Assembly (NCBI GenBank): GCA_042088665.1
Contig: JBELMB010000230.1
Coordinates: 1 to 7,925 of the forward strand
Reading direction: 5' to 3'
DNA from: JBELMB01 sp042088665
GTDB lineage: Bacteria; Pseudomonadota; Alphaproteobacteria; Rhodobacterales; Rhodobacteraceae
DNA length: 7,925 bases
In this document: piece by piece, positions 1 to 7,054 of the stretch
How the letters are laid out: every line of letters begins with the position of its first letter
Numbering within the stretch: the first letter of the stretch is position 1
Made by a program: the position numbers and the translations under genes
The notes under the pieces: model-generated
Databases searched by the model: none
What the model was told of the DNA's origin: nothing
Seen by the model: only the letters and a program-made list of their open reading frames with translations

Positions 1-123
1 GATGCAACAGCAACGCCTTCGCCCTTTGCAGGGGCTATCTCCGGCCCGGTTCAGGATCCGCAAACCTAAGGGGCCAAGCGCCAGCCGCCACATCTGGCAA
101 AGGGCGCTCAGCAAACCCCGGCG
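1..123. other. Non-coding left edge, 3' flank of the aminotransferase gene
   Basis: No convincing gene is visible. A minus-strand frame beginning with ATG at 93-91 stays open to the window edge (31 codons) but has no clear ribosome binding site, and its translation looks like nothing I recognise. Two arms of a perfect 10-base inverted repeat lie at 20-29 and 97-106, separated by 67 bases. They could take part in an RNA fold downstream of the aminotransferase stop codon, but there is no U-tract and I do not call a terminator. Confidence 0.4.
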
Positions 124-1326
124 TTACCCGTTCAGCTTTGCCAAATGTTGTGCTGCTGCCGTGACGCCACCGCTCTCGTGGGGGATCTCCAAGGCCCCGA
201 GACCGGTTTCGATCACACCCAGCAGCCCAAGAACCATATGGGCGTTCACATGCCCCATGTGCCCCAGCCGGAAGTAACCCGAGGATGTGGGGTCCTCCGG
301 ATCGCCAACGCCAAGGCCGATGCCAAGGGTCACGCCCGCCTGTGTCTCGCACCATTGGCGCAGGCGGTCGCCCTGTCCTTTTCCCAACGCCAGCGCCGTC
401 ACAGCACAAGAGCGGTGCGCCGGGTCGGCCACGTTGAGCCGCATGGCGCCTGCCTGTCCCCAATGGTCCACGGCGGTCCAGATGGCGTTGGCCAGCCGGG
501 CATGGCGGGCCCAGACCGCGGGCATGCCCTCGGCCTTCAGCATGTCCAGCGCCTTGCGCAGCCCGTAGAGGTGCTGCACCGGCGCCGTGCCGCCAAAATA
601 CTGGTAAAAGGCCTCGGGCGCAGACCGCGGCACCCAGTCCCAGTAGCGGCTGACCCGGGGCATGGTGGCCCTGACCTCCGCCGCGCGCGGGCTGAAAAAG
701 ACAAAGCCCATGCCCGGCGGCACCATCAACCCCTTCTGGGAGCCGGTGACCATCACGTCGACCCCCCAGGCGTCCATCTCGAAGACATCGCAGCCCAGCG
801 AGGCCACACAATCCGCCATCAGCAGGGCCGGGTGGCCGACCTCGTCAAGCACCGCGCGCAGGGCGGCGATGTCCGAGCGCAACGACGAAGACGTGTCCAC
901 ATGCACCGCCAGCACGGCCTTGATCGTTTGCCCCCTGTCAGCCAGCAGCGCTGCGCGGACGGCATCCGCATCGATGGGTGTCTGGCGGCCATGCTCGATG
1001 ATGTCGACCTCGGCACCGATGCCGCGCGCCATCTCGGCCCAGCCATGGCCAAATGCGCCGCAGCAGGGCACCAACACGCGGTCAGAGGGGCTGACGGTAT
1101 TGGCCAGCGCGGCCTCCCATGCGCCGTGACCGTTGGCGATATACATGGCGGCATGGCCATCGGTGCGGGCCACGTCCTTCAGGTCCGGCAACAGCGTTGC
1201 CATGGTGTCGTGAAGGGCCTTCGAGTAGATGTCCGGCGCGGGCCGATGCATCGCCTGAAGCACTTCGTCCGGCATCACCGAGGGGCCGGGGATTGCGATG
1301 TAGCTCCGTCCGTTCGCGATTGTCAT
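124..1326 (-). CDS. Class V PLP-dependent aminotransferase (serine/alanine-glyoxylate aminotransferase type)
   Basis: This 400-residue cytosolic enzyme probably moves an amino group from serine, alanine or aspartate to glyoxylate or pyruvate through pyridoxal phosphate (PLP). The fold-type I landmarks are all present. An IPGPSVMP start matches the family's PGP entry motif. A GHGAWE stretch (about residues 66-71) fits the phosphate-binding region, HVDTSSS begins near residue 142, and Asp172 in MADCVAS should contact the pyridine nitrogen. The Schiff-base lysine is Lys198 in GSQKGLMVPPG, a characteristic motif of this family. The length is typical (about 390-400). I chose the ATG at 1326 because AGGAG lies 7 bases upstream and the family's conserved N-terminus begins right after it; an in-frame ATG at 1401 only adds 25 unlikely residues. 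The gene stands alone and is divergent from the phosphatase gene, so context does not fix the amino donor. The family call is firm; the exact substrate is not. Confidence 0.9.
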   Translation of the reverse strand: MTIANGRSYIAIPGPSVMPDEVLQAMHRPAPDIYSKALHDTMATLLPDLKDVARTDGHAAMYIANGHGAWEAALANTVSPSDRVLVPCCGAFGHGWAEMARGIGAEVDIIEHGRQTPIDADAVRAALLADRGQTIKAVLAVHVDTSSSLRSDIAALRAVLDEVGHPALLMADCVASLGCDVFEMDAWGVDVMVTGSQKGLMVPPGMGFVFFSPRAAEVRATMPRVSRYWDWVPRSAPEAFYQYFGGTAPVQHLYGLRKALDMLKAEGMPAVWARHARLANAIWTAVDHWGQAGAMRLNVADPAHRSCAVTALALGKGQGDRLRQWCETQAGVTLGIGLGVGDPEDPTSSGYFRLGHMGHVNAHMVLGLLGVIETGLGALEIPHESGGVTAAAQHLAKLNG

Positions 1327-1429
1327 GGGCCAACTCCTGTCTGTCTCGGCGGATCCGGGTCTGGTGACGTCGTGTCCCGTGAGGCGGGTGGCACAGGCCA
1401 TTCGGTGCAGATGCGTCTCCTGTCCGCAC

Positions 1430-1456
1430 CCTCTATCGGCGGTCCTGTGGCGTCAA
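1430..1456 (-). promoter_or_regulatory. Weak candidate promoter for the aminotransferase gene
   Basis: Read on the minus strand, TTGACG (1456-1451) is a good -35 match. It is followed after 15 bases by TAGAGG (1435-1430), a poor -10 match at a slightly short spacing. If used, it would give a leader of roughly 95 bases before the start at 1326. This is a pattern match only; alphaproteobacterial -10 elements are often degenerate, so it remains a suggestion. Confidence 0.2.
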
Positions 1457-1565
1457 TAGCTGCTGTCGCGCGCCGCTGGCGGATGCGCCTCTGGTGCCTT
1501 TTGTATGGGCCTTTTCCGAACGTCCCTAGCGCCGGCCATCGGCGCAGGCTTGCCGTCCGGAGGGC

Positions 1566-1601
1566 CCTGTCCAAGCTGCGGATCCGGCACTGCTGGACAG
1601 G
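1566..1601. repeat. 8-base perfect inverted repeat upstream of the phosphatase gene
   Basis: CCTGTCCA at 1566-1573 is mirrored by TGGACAGG at 1594-1601 across a 20-base spacer that contains a BamHI-type palindrome. It lies about 40 bases before the phosphatase start. It could be a leader hairpin or a binding site for a dimeric regulator; nothing in the sequence decides between these or rules out chance. Confidence 0.4.
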
Positions 1602-1642
1602 CTGGGCATTGCCGCGTAAACCGCGCGTCTGAAAGGCAGGAT

Positions 1643-2371
1643 ATGCACATGCTGGCACGGTTGCGCGACAGGTTGGACAAGGCGGAGAGGCGCCTGAGAT
1701 ATGCCTTTGGCGATGACATATCCGACCCGGCAGCGCGGCGTTGGTCGGTCCTGCATTACAACCTGTTCGACCATGCCTTCCTGCGCTCGTTCTGGACCAA
1801 TTTCTACCAGATCGCCCCGGGGGTGTATCGGTCCAACCAGCCCACGCATGCCCGGTTCAAACGCTACGCGGCGATGGGCATCCGCTCTGTCATCAATCTG
1901 CGCGGTCCCGACCCGCGGGCGCATTACCTCTTTGAGGCGGAAAGCTGCGAGCGACTTGGCCTGACGCTGGTCAATGCCAAGCTCTGGGCGCGCAACGCGG
2001 CGCCGCGCAGCAAGCTGGTCCCGGTGATCGATGCCCTGCGCGCGGCGGAGCGACCGATGATGTTTCACTGCAAGTCAGGGTCTGACCGGGCGGGCTTTGT
2101 GGCGGCAATGTATCTTTTGATCTTCGAGGATCAGCCTCTGGATGTCGCGAAAAAACAGTTGGGGATCAAATACCTGCATCTCGACTTTACCAAGACCGGG
2201 ATACAGGACTACGTGCTGGAGGTGTTCGGCGCGCGGCTGGTGCGGGGCGAGATCGGTTTCGAGGACTGGATCCGGACAGAGTATAACGCCACCCTGATCC
2301 AGGAGGCCTGGGACAGGCGCGCGGCGCCCGCGGAGGCCGAAGAGGCGTGTTGGGCCCATCGCGATGGCTGA
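1643..2371 (+). CDS. CX5R tyrosine/dual-specificity-type phosphatase (MptpB-like P-loop)
   Basis: This 242-residue protein has no signal peptide or membrane segment, so it is probably cytosolic. The centre is a recognisable cysteine-phosphatase domain: YQIAPGVYRSNQPT (about 55-68) is the typical entry strand, INLRG (about 84-88) a core strand, and HCKSGSDRAG (142-151) the catalytic P-loop, with nucleophile Cys143 and phosphate-binding Arg149. I see no Asp in the region 25-40 residues before the cysteine where the usual WPD-type general acid sits. Instead Asp148 lies inside the P-loop just before the Arg, as in MptpB and related phosphatases. The start is either ATG 1643 or ATG 1649: an AAAGGCAGG stretch (1632-1640) can serve either, and the second gives 240 residues. 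A longer frame from 1505 adds low-complexity sequence without a ribosome site. The stop overlaps the start of the ABC exporter gene by 8 bases, implying one operon. The substrate (protein, lipid or sugar phosphate) is unknown. Confidence 0.85.
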   Translation: MHMLARLRDRLDKAERRLRYAFGDDISDPAARRWSVLHYNLFDHAFLRSFWTNFYQIAPGVYRSNQPTHARFKRYAAMGIRSVINLRGPDPRAHYLFEAESCERLGLTLVNAKLWARNAAPRSKLVPVIDALRAAERPMMFHCKSGSDRAGFVAAMYLLIFEDQPLDVAKKQLGIKYLHLDFTKTGIQDYVLEVFGARLVRGEIGFEDWIRTEYNATLIQEAWDRRAAPAEAEEACWAHRDG

Positions 2372-4121
2372 CCCCGAAGACAGCGCGCATCACGCCCATT
2401 CGGGCCAGCTTTTCAAGTGGCTCTGGCGCGGGTACCTGCGCCGATACTGGGTCTGGTTGCTGGTGGCGCTGGGGTTCATGACGCTCGAAGGGGCGATGAC
2501 TGCCGGGTTCAGCCTGATGATGCAGCCGCTCTTTGACGATGTCTTTCTGACCACGGACCGCTCTGCCCTTGTGCAGGTCGGGGTCATCGTCTTCTTGCTC
2601 TTTGCATTCCGAGGGTTGGCGGGCATCGTGCACAAGGTCGTGCTGAACCGCGCGGCACAATCAAGCATGGCCGACATCCGGCAGGACATGTTCGAACACC
2701 TGATGCGGCTTGAGATCAGTTTTCACGCGGACAAGGGGCCGGGGCAGTTGATCCAGCGGGTCGAAGGCGACGTGGGCGCAATCGCCAAGGTCTGGAACGT
2801 GCTTGTCACCGGGGCGGGACGCGACTTGCTGACGTTTCTGGCCTTGGTGGGGGTGGCGATCTGGACTGATTGGCTCTGGACCGTGATCGCGCTTGTGGGC
2901 GTGCCTTTGATGATCGCGCCGACGGTGGTGGTGCAGCGGTTTGTGCGCAGCAACGCACGGGTCGTGCGGGACATCGCGGCGCAACAATCCACGCGGCTGA
3001 ACGAAGTGTTTCACGGTATCGCGCCGGTCAAGCTGAACCAGCTGGAAGTGTTTCAGGGCAAACGGTACCGCAAGCTCGCCAAGGCGCGCATCCGTGGAGA
3101 GACGCGCTCTGTTGCGGGGCAGGCGACCTTGCCGGGTCTGGTGGATGTGATGTCGGGGCTGGGGTTCTTCGGGATCTTGTATTTCGCCGGATCGGAAATC
3201 CAGAACGGCGAGAAAACGCTGGGCGAGTTCATGCGGTTCTTCACCGCGATCGGCATGATGTTCGAGCCCCTGCGCCGTTTGAGCGCGGTCAGCGGCGCCT
3301 GGCAAGTGGCCGCGGCCAGCATCGAGCGGATCAAGGAGATCCTTGACACGCCGCCAAGGCTGGTTGATCCGCAAGTGCCGCAGCCCCTTCCGGAGGGGGT
3401 GCCGCGCATCGTGCTGGACGACGTGCGGCTGGCCTATGGCGAGACAGAAGTGCTCAAGGGGCTCAGTTTTGTCGCGGAGGCGGGGCAGACCACCGCGCTT
3501 GTCGGGGCTTCGGGGGCTGGCAAATCCACGGTGTTCCATGTGCTGACGCGGCTGGTGGACCCACAGGTCGGGGGCGTGACCATCGGCGGCGTGGCTGTCG
3601 CGGACTTGCGGTTGGCGGATCTGCGGGGGCTGATCTCGACGGTGAGTCAGGAGGCGCTGCTGTTCGATGAGGCGCTGCGGGACAACATCGTGCTGGACCG
3701 CGCGGTGGATGACGTGGCGCTGGAGCGCGCCCTGACCGCCGCCCATGTGAGCGATTTTATTCCGCGTCTGGACCACGGTCTGGACACCCGGGTCGGCACA
3801 AGAGGCTCGACACTGTCGGGCGGACAGCGACAGCGGGTGGCTATTGCGCGGGCCGTGTTGCGCAACACACCGGTGCTTTTGCTGGATGAGGCGACAAGCG
3901 CGCTTGACACACAGTCAGAGGCGGTGGTGCAGGCCGCGCTGGAGGCGTTGGCCGTGGGGCGCACCACGATCGTGATCGCGCACCGTTTGTCGACCGTGCG
4001 GTCGGCGGACAAGATTGTCGTCATGGAGGCCGGTCGCGTGGTCGAGGAAGGCACGCATGAGGCTTTGTTGGCCCGGGGCGGGGCCTATGCCGCCTTGTAC
4101 CACATGCAGTTCGAGGAGTGA
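2364..4121 (+). CDS. MsbA-like ABC exporter, fused membrane and ATPase domains
   Basis: This 585-residue inner-membrane half-transporter should work as a homodimer, driving export of a hydrophobic or lipid-linked substrate with ATP. The N-terminal half has the six-helix exporter layout, with hydrophobic segments near residues 28-50, 70-90, 152-190 (a pair), 258-276 and about 286-305. The C-terminal ATPase domain is complete: Walker A GASGAGKST (381-389, Lys387), Q-loop Gln429, signature LSGGQ (484-488), Walker B VLLLDE (504-509, catalytic Glu509) and H-loop His540 in IAHRLST. The length is normal for MsbA and related lipid, drug or peptide exporters. The ATG at 2364 overlaps the phosphatase stop (ATGGCTGA), and no good Shine-Dalgarno lies close by, so translation is probably coupled to the upstream gene. 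The sequence resembles MsbA, but I leave the symbol open because many roseobacter-type genomes carry several such exporters and the substrate cannot be read from motifs. Confidence 0.93.
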   Translation: MADPEDSAHHAHSGQLFKWLWRGYLRRYWVWLLVALGFMTLEGAMTAGFSLMMQPLFDDVFLTTDRSALVQVGVIVFLLFAFRGLAGIVHKVVLNRAAQSSMADIRQDMFEHLMRLEISFHADKGPGQLIQRVEGDVGAIAKVWNVLVTGAGRDLLTFLALVGVAIWTDWLWTVIALVGVPLMIAPTVVVQRFVRSNARVVRDIAAQQSTRLNEVFHGIAPVKLNQLEVFQGKRYRKLAKARIRGETRSVAGQATLPGLVDVMSGLGFFGILYFAGSEIQNGEKTLGEFMRFFTAIGMMFEPLRRLSAVSGAWQVAAASIERIKEILDTPPRLVDPQVPQPLPEGVPRIVLDDVRLAYGETEVLKGLSFVAEAGQTTALVGASGAGKSTVFHVLTRLVDPQVGGVTIGGVAVADLRLADLRGLISTVSQEALLFDEALRDNIVLDRAVDDVALERALTAAHVSDFIPRLDHGLDTRVGTRGSTLSGGQRQRVAIARAVLRNTPVLLLDEATSALDTQSEAVVQAALEALAVGRTTIVIAHRLSTVRSADKIVVMEAGRVVEEGTHEALLARGGAYAALYHMQFEE

Positions 4122-4154
4122 TCCGGGGCGACGCGTGACGGGACGTTGCGATCA

Positions 4155-4217
4155 GGGGGCGCTGCCCCTCTTGGCCTTTGGCCAATTCACCCCGGAGTAT
4201 TTTGGAAACAGAGAAAC
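4155..4217 (+). repeat. Composite intergenic element: two small hairpins plus CCCCGGAGTATTTTGG motif
   Basis: Just downstream of the exporter stop are, in order, a GGGGC-GCT-GCCCC hairpin (4156-4168), a perfect TTGGCC-TTT-GGCCAA hairpin (4171-4185), then a CCCCGGAGTATTTTGG segment followed by an A-rich run (4190-4217). From memory, similar GC hairpin plus CCCGGxxTATTTT strings recur between genes in Rhodobacterales genomes, which would make this a dispersed intergenic repeat. It could also serve as the exporter's transcription terminator, although the U-tract is broken. The hairpins are seen directly; the dispersed nature is recollection and not demonstrated here. Confidence 0.4.
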
Positions 4218-4265
4218 ACGGGGCGGACGCGGCGCCGTGGGAGGCCTTTGGTTTCCTGTGTTTTT

Positions 4266-4303
4266 GGTCCGGGAGGCCCGCAGGTGGCCGGACCACCTGC
4301 GGG
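4266..4303. terminator. Strong hairpin between convergent genes, possible bidirectional terminator
   Basis: CCCGCAGGTGG (4277-4287) is followed after five bases by its exact complement (4293-4303), an 11-base perfect stem that is the strongest inverted repeat in the window. It sits between the converging exporter and pepN genes, where a shared terminator is expected. A second 7-base stem, GGTCCGG (4266-4272) with CCGGACC (4288-4294), interleaves with it. On the plus strand TTTT follows only at 4312-4315, and on the minus strand A residues follow, so it is not a textbook intrinsic terminator. Confidence 0.4.
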
Positions 4304-4373
4304 GGGACTGGTTTTCGGTGCCGTCGTAGCCGGGCCCTTGGGCCAGTTGACGGGTTCCGCGCCTCGGGGCGTG

Positions 4374-6958
4374 TCAGGCCGCGAGGATGCGAGAGACCAT
4401 TTCGCCGGTATCGCGGCTGAGGTTGGGCTTGGCACCGATGGCTTCGAGGGCGGATTTGATCAGGGCCTGGCGCGTGGGATCGTAGCGTTTCCAGGTCTGG
4501 AAGGCCTGACACATGCGCGCCGTGGTCTGTGGGTTCACGTCGTCGAGCCTGATCAGCCAATGTGAGAGCAAGGCGTAGCCCGCGCCCGAGGCCGCATGAA
4601 AGCCCGCGTGGTTCATCATCATCGCGCCCATGACCGCGCGGAACCGGTTGGGGTTCTTCCAGTCGAAATCCGCGTGTTGCGTCAAGGCTTTGGCGCGGGG
4701 CACGACCTGTTCCGGGGTGGCGGCGGCGATCTGCATGCCGAACCATTTGTCCATCACGAGGCGGTCTGCCTTCCATTGGGTTTCGAAGCTGGCGAGGGCT
4801 TCTGTGTCCTGACCGGCGCGCACCAGTTGTGTCAGTGCGGAGAGTTGCAGCGTCATGTTGTCCGCCGCCGCAAACTGCCTGCGCGCGGCGGCCCCCCCGT
4901 CGAGCCGGGTCACCATGCCCAGCACGGCCGCCCCGAGCGCGCGTTTGCCCACTTGTTCGGCATTGGGGTCATAGGGGTCTGTCACGCGGGTCTGTGCCTC
5001 CAACGCGGGGAGGTGGTCGGCCCAGCGTTCGGCCTTGACCTGGGCGAGGGTTTCGGTGGCGTTCCAGATCGCATCGGGATCCGGCGTGACACCGCGTTCG
5101 AACAGCACCTGCGCCAGTTCGGACTGGGTCGGTCCGCCCAGCATGAGCGCGCGGTAAGCCGGGTCCAGCGTGGCGTCGCGCAGCACCGCTTCCAGCCCGT
5201 CGAGATAGGCGCTGTCGGGCGGCGTGCCGTCGGTGATCATGGCGACCAGCACTTCGCGCGAGAGGGTGCGCCCGGCGTCCCAACGGGTGAAGGTGTCGGT
5301 GTCATGGGTCAGCAGAAAGACCTGTTCCTCACGCGAGGGCACCCGGTCCAGCACCACCGGCGCGGAAAACCCGCGCAGCAGCGATGGCACAGGCCGCGCC
5401 GACAGCCCGTCAAACGAGAAACTTTGCGTGCTTTCGGTGATTTCCAGCACGGTCGTCGGCGTGACCTCTGCCCCGTTCGGCGACAAGAGGCCCACGGCCA
5501 TGGGGATCACCTGCGGCGCCTTTTCGGCCTGGCCCGGGGTGGGCGGCGTGTGCTGGGCAAAGGTCAGGGTGTAGATGCCGTCCTCCCAGTTTTCGGTGAC
5601 GGCGATGCGGGGCGTGCCGGCCTGGCTGTACCAGCGCTTGAACTGGGCCAGATCGCGGCCCGTTGCATCCTCGAACACCTTGAGCCAATCCTCGATCGTG
5701 GCGGCATCGCCGTCGTGGCGTTCAAAGTAGAGGTCCAGCGCCGTGTCATAACCGATGTCGCCCACCAGCGTCTTGAGCATGCCGATGACTTCGGCGCCCT
5801 TTTCATAGACCGTGGCAGTGTAGAAGTTGTTGATTTCCTGAAAGCTTTCCGGGCGCACCGGATGTGCGAGCGGGCCCTGGTCCTCGGGGAACTGGCGGGC
5901 GCGCATCATGATGGCGTCTTCGATCCGCTTGACTGCCGGGGAGCGCATGTCCGCCGTGAATTGCGCATCGCGGAACACGGTCAGACCTTCCTTGAGGNNN
6001 NNNNNNNCTGGAACCAGTCGCGGCAGGTGATGCGGTTGCCGGTCCAGTTGTGGAAATACTCATGCGCGACGATGGCTTCGATCCGTTCGAAATTGCCGTC
6101 GGTGGAGGTTTCCGGCGAGGCCAGCACGCAGGAAGAGTTGAAGATGTTCAGGCCCTTGTTCTCCATCGCGCCCATGTTGAAATCATCGACCGCAACGATG
6201 TTGAAGATGTCGAGATCATATTCGCGGCCATAGACCTCTTCGTCCCAGCGCATGCTTTTCTTCAGCGCTTCCATGCCAAACGCGCATTTGCCTTCGTCGC
6301 CCGGGCGCACCCAGATGTTCAACTCCACCGGGGTGCCGGTGGCGGTGGTGAAACGGTCGGGGTGATTGACGAGATCACCGGCCACCAGCGCAAAGAGATA
6401 GGCAGGCTTTGGCCATGGGTCGTGCCATTCCGCCCAGCCATCGCCAGAGCCCTGTGGGTTGCCGTTGGACAAGAGCACGGGCAGATCGCTTTCGATGCGC
6501 ACGGTAAAGACCGACATCACGTCGGGACGGTCGGGATAGTAGGTGATCTTGCGGAAGCCTTCGGCCTCGCATTGCGTGCAATACATGCCGCCCGACATGT
6601 ACAGCCCTTCGAGGGCGGTGTTGGCCTCTGGCGCGATTTCGACCTCTGTTTCCCAGGTGAATGCGCCATCGGGCACGGCGCAGGTCAGGCCCGTAGCGCC
6701 AAGCTCTGGCGTCACCGGCGCGCCGTCGATCATGGCGCTGACAAGTGTCAGGTTTTCACCGTGCAGGAAAAACGCGCCCTTTGCGCGGTCCGCATCAGCG
6801 ACCGCGGGGTTCGGGGCAAACCGGATGCGGGACAGCACGCGCGTCGTGCGTGGCGCCAGTCTGAAGGTCAGGTGGACCGATTCGACGGTCCAGCCGAAGG
6901 GCGTGTAATCCTTGAGGTAGACGGTTTGCGGCGTGGCCTCGGGGCTTGCGTCTTTCAT
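4374..6958 (-). CDS. pepN: Aminopeptidase N, M1 zinc metallopeptidase (interrupted by assembly gap)
   Basis: This cytosolic enzyme removes N-terminal amino acids from peptides late in protein turnover. The order is as in E. coli PepN: an N-terminal beta domain, a thermolysin-like catalytic domain, an Ig-like domain and a long C-terminal helical domain. Substrate motif GAMEN is at 263-267 and zinc motif HEYFH at 299-303 (zinc ligands His299 and His303, catalytic Glu300). The third zinc ligand is the Glu of LKEGLTVF, just after the gap. The transition-state Tyr lies in TVYEKGAEV. A 10-N gap at 5998-6007 throws the two halves (Met1-Gln317 and LKEGL to the end, 540 residues) into different frames. 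The zinc-site spacing requires two residues across the gap, giving 859 residues against 870 in E. coli. The ATG at 6958 has GAGGAG 9 bases upstream and the sequence becomes family-like at once. The gene is monocistronic here, convergent with the exporter and divergent from the photolyase-like gene. Confidence 0.95.
5998..6007. other. Assembly gap (10 N) inside pepN
   Basis: Ten N bases replace sequence at the heart of the pepN active site, between DWFQ and LKEGL. The round number suggests a default linker between contigs rather than a measured gap. Counting from the M1 zinc motif, the true missing length should be five bases. Confidence 0.95.
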
Positions 6959-7012
6959 CTGGGGCTCTCCTCGTGATGCCAGTGGGCGGCGCGTGCTGGA
7001 CGGCTGTCCGGG

Positions 7013-7038
7013 GGCTGCTAGGTCTGAGCCTAGGAGCC
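7013..7038. promoter_or_regulatory. Imperfect palindrome in the pepN/photolyase divergent spacer
   Basis: GGCT-G-CTAGG (7013-7022) faces CCTAG-G-AGCC (7029-7038) across a 6-base spacer. Nine of ten positions pair, with a single central G/G mismatch. It lies in the 96-base spacer between two divergently transcribed genes, 17 bases before the photolyase-like start, so a dimeric regulator's operator or a leader hairpin are both possible. It does not match the LexA (GTTC-N7-GTTC) pattern known from alphaproteobacteria. Confidence 0.3.
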
Positions 7039-7054
7039 ACAGAGAGGGGCGGCA

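Larger units (their letters stand above)
1327..1642. other. Divergent intergenic spacer (316 bases)
   Basis: This spacer separates the minus-strand aminotransferase from the plus-strand phosphatase-exporter pair and should hold both promoters. I can point to only one weak promoter candidate for the aminotransferase (1430-1456) and one clean inverted repeat before the phosphatase gene (1566-1601). No RNA gene or recognisable small ORF is visible. Frames that read through here in either direction are extensions of neighbouring genes without ribosome binding sites or family-like sequence. Confidence 0.6.

Noticed and set aside
1..93. Start of another minus-strand gene (ATG at 93)
   Set aside because: It has only 31 codons before the edge, no clear Shine-Dalgarno and a Cys/Arg-rich translation; it cannot be supported.
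124..1326. Assignment as BhcA (aspartate-glyoxylate aminotransferase of the beta-hydroxyaspartate cycle)
   Set aside because: It is the same broad family, but no bhcB/C/D-like neighbours are present and the motifs do not separate donor specificity.
145..1632. Long plus-strand open frame (495 codons) opposite the aminotransferase
   Set aside because: It is a high-GC antisense shadow of a gene with clear PLP motifs, rich in His/Arg/Gln and without family resemblance or a ribosome site.
1505..1642. N-terminal extension of the phosphatase from an ATG at 1505
   Set aside because: It adds 46 Gly/Ser/Ala-rich residues with no ribosome site and no family-like sequence, and it would run through the inverted repeat.
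2661..3776. 371-codon minus-strand frame opposite the exporter
   Set aside because: It has a His/Arg/Gln-rich shadow composition, while the plus strand carries every ABC motif in order.
4021..4776. 251-codon minus-strand frame running from the end of pepN into the exporter
   Set aside because: It is out of frame with pepN, overlaps two real genes and encodes low-complexity Arg/Pro-rich sequence.
4596..6233. Long plus-strand open frame crossing the N gap opposite pepN
   Set aside because: It is antisense to well-conserved PepN sequence and only continues by reading through unknown bases.
6959..7054. RpoE-type or LexA-type promoter for the photolyase-like gene
   Set aside because: A TGATGCC string resembles the -35 TGATCC only loosely and has no matching -10; no GTTC-N7-GTTC is present.
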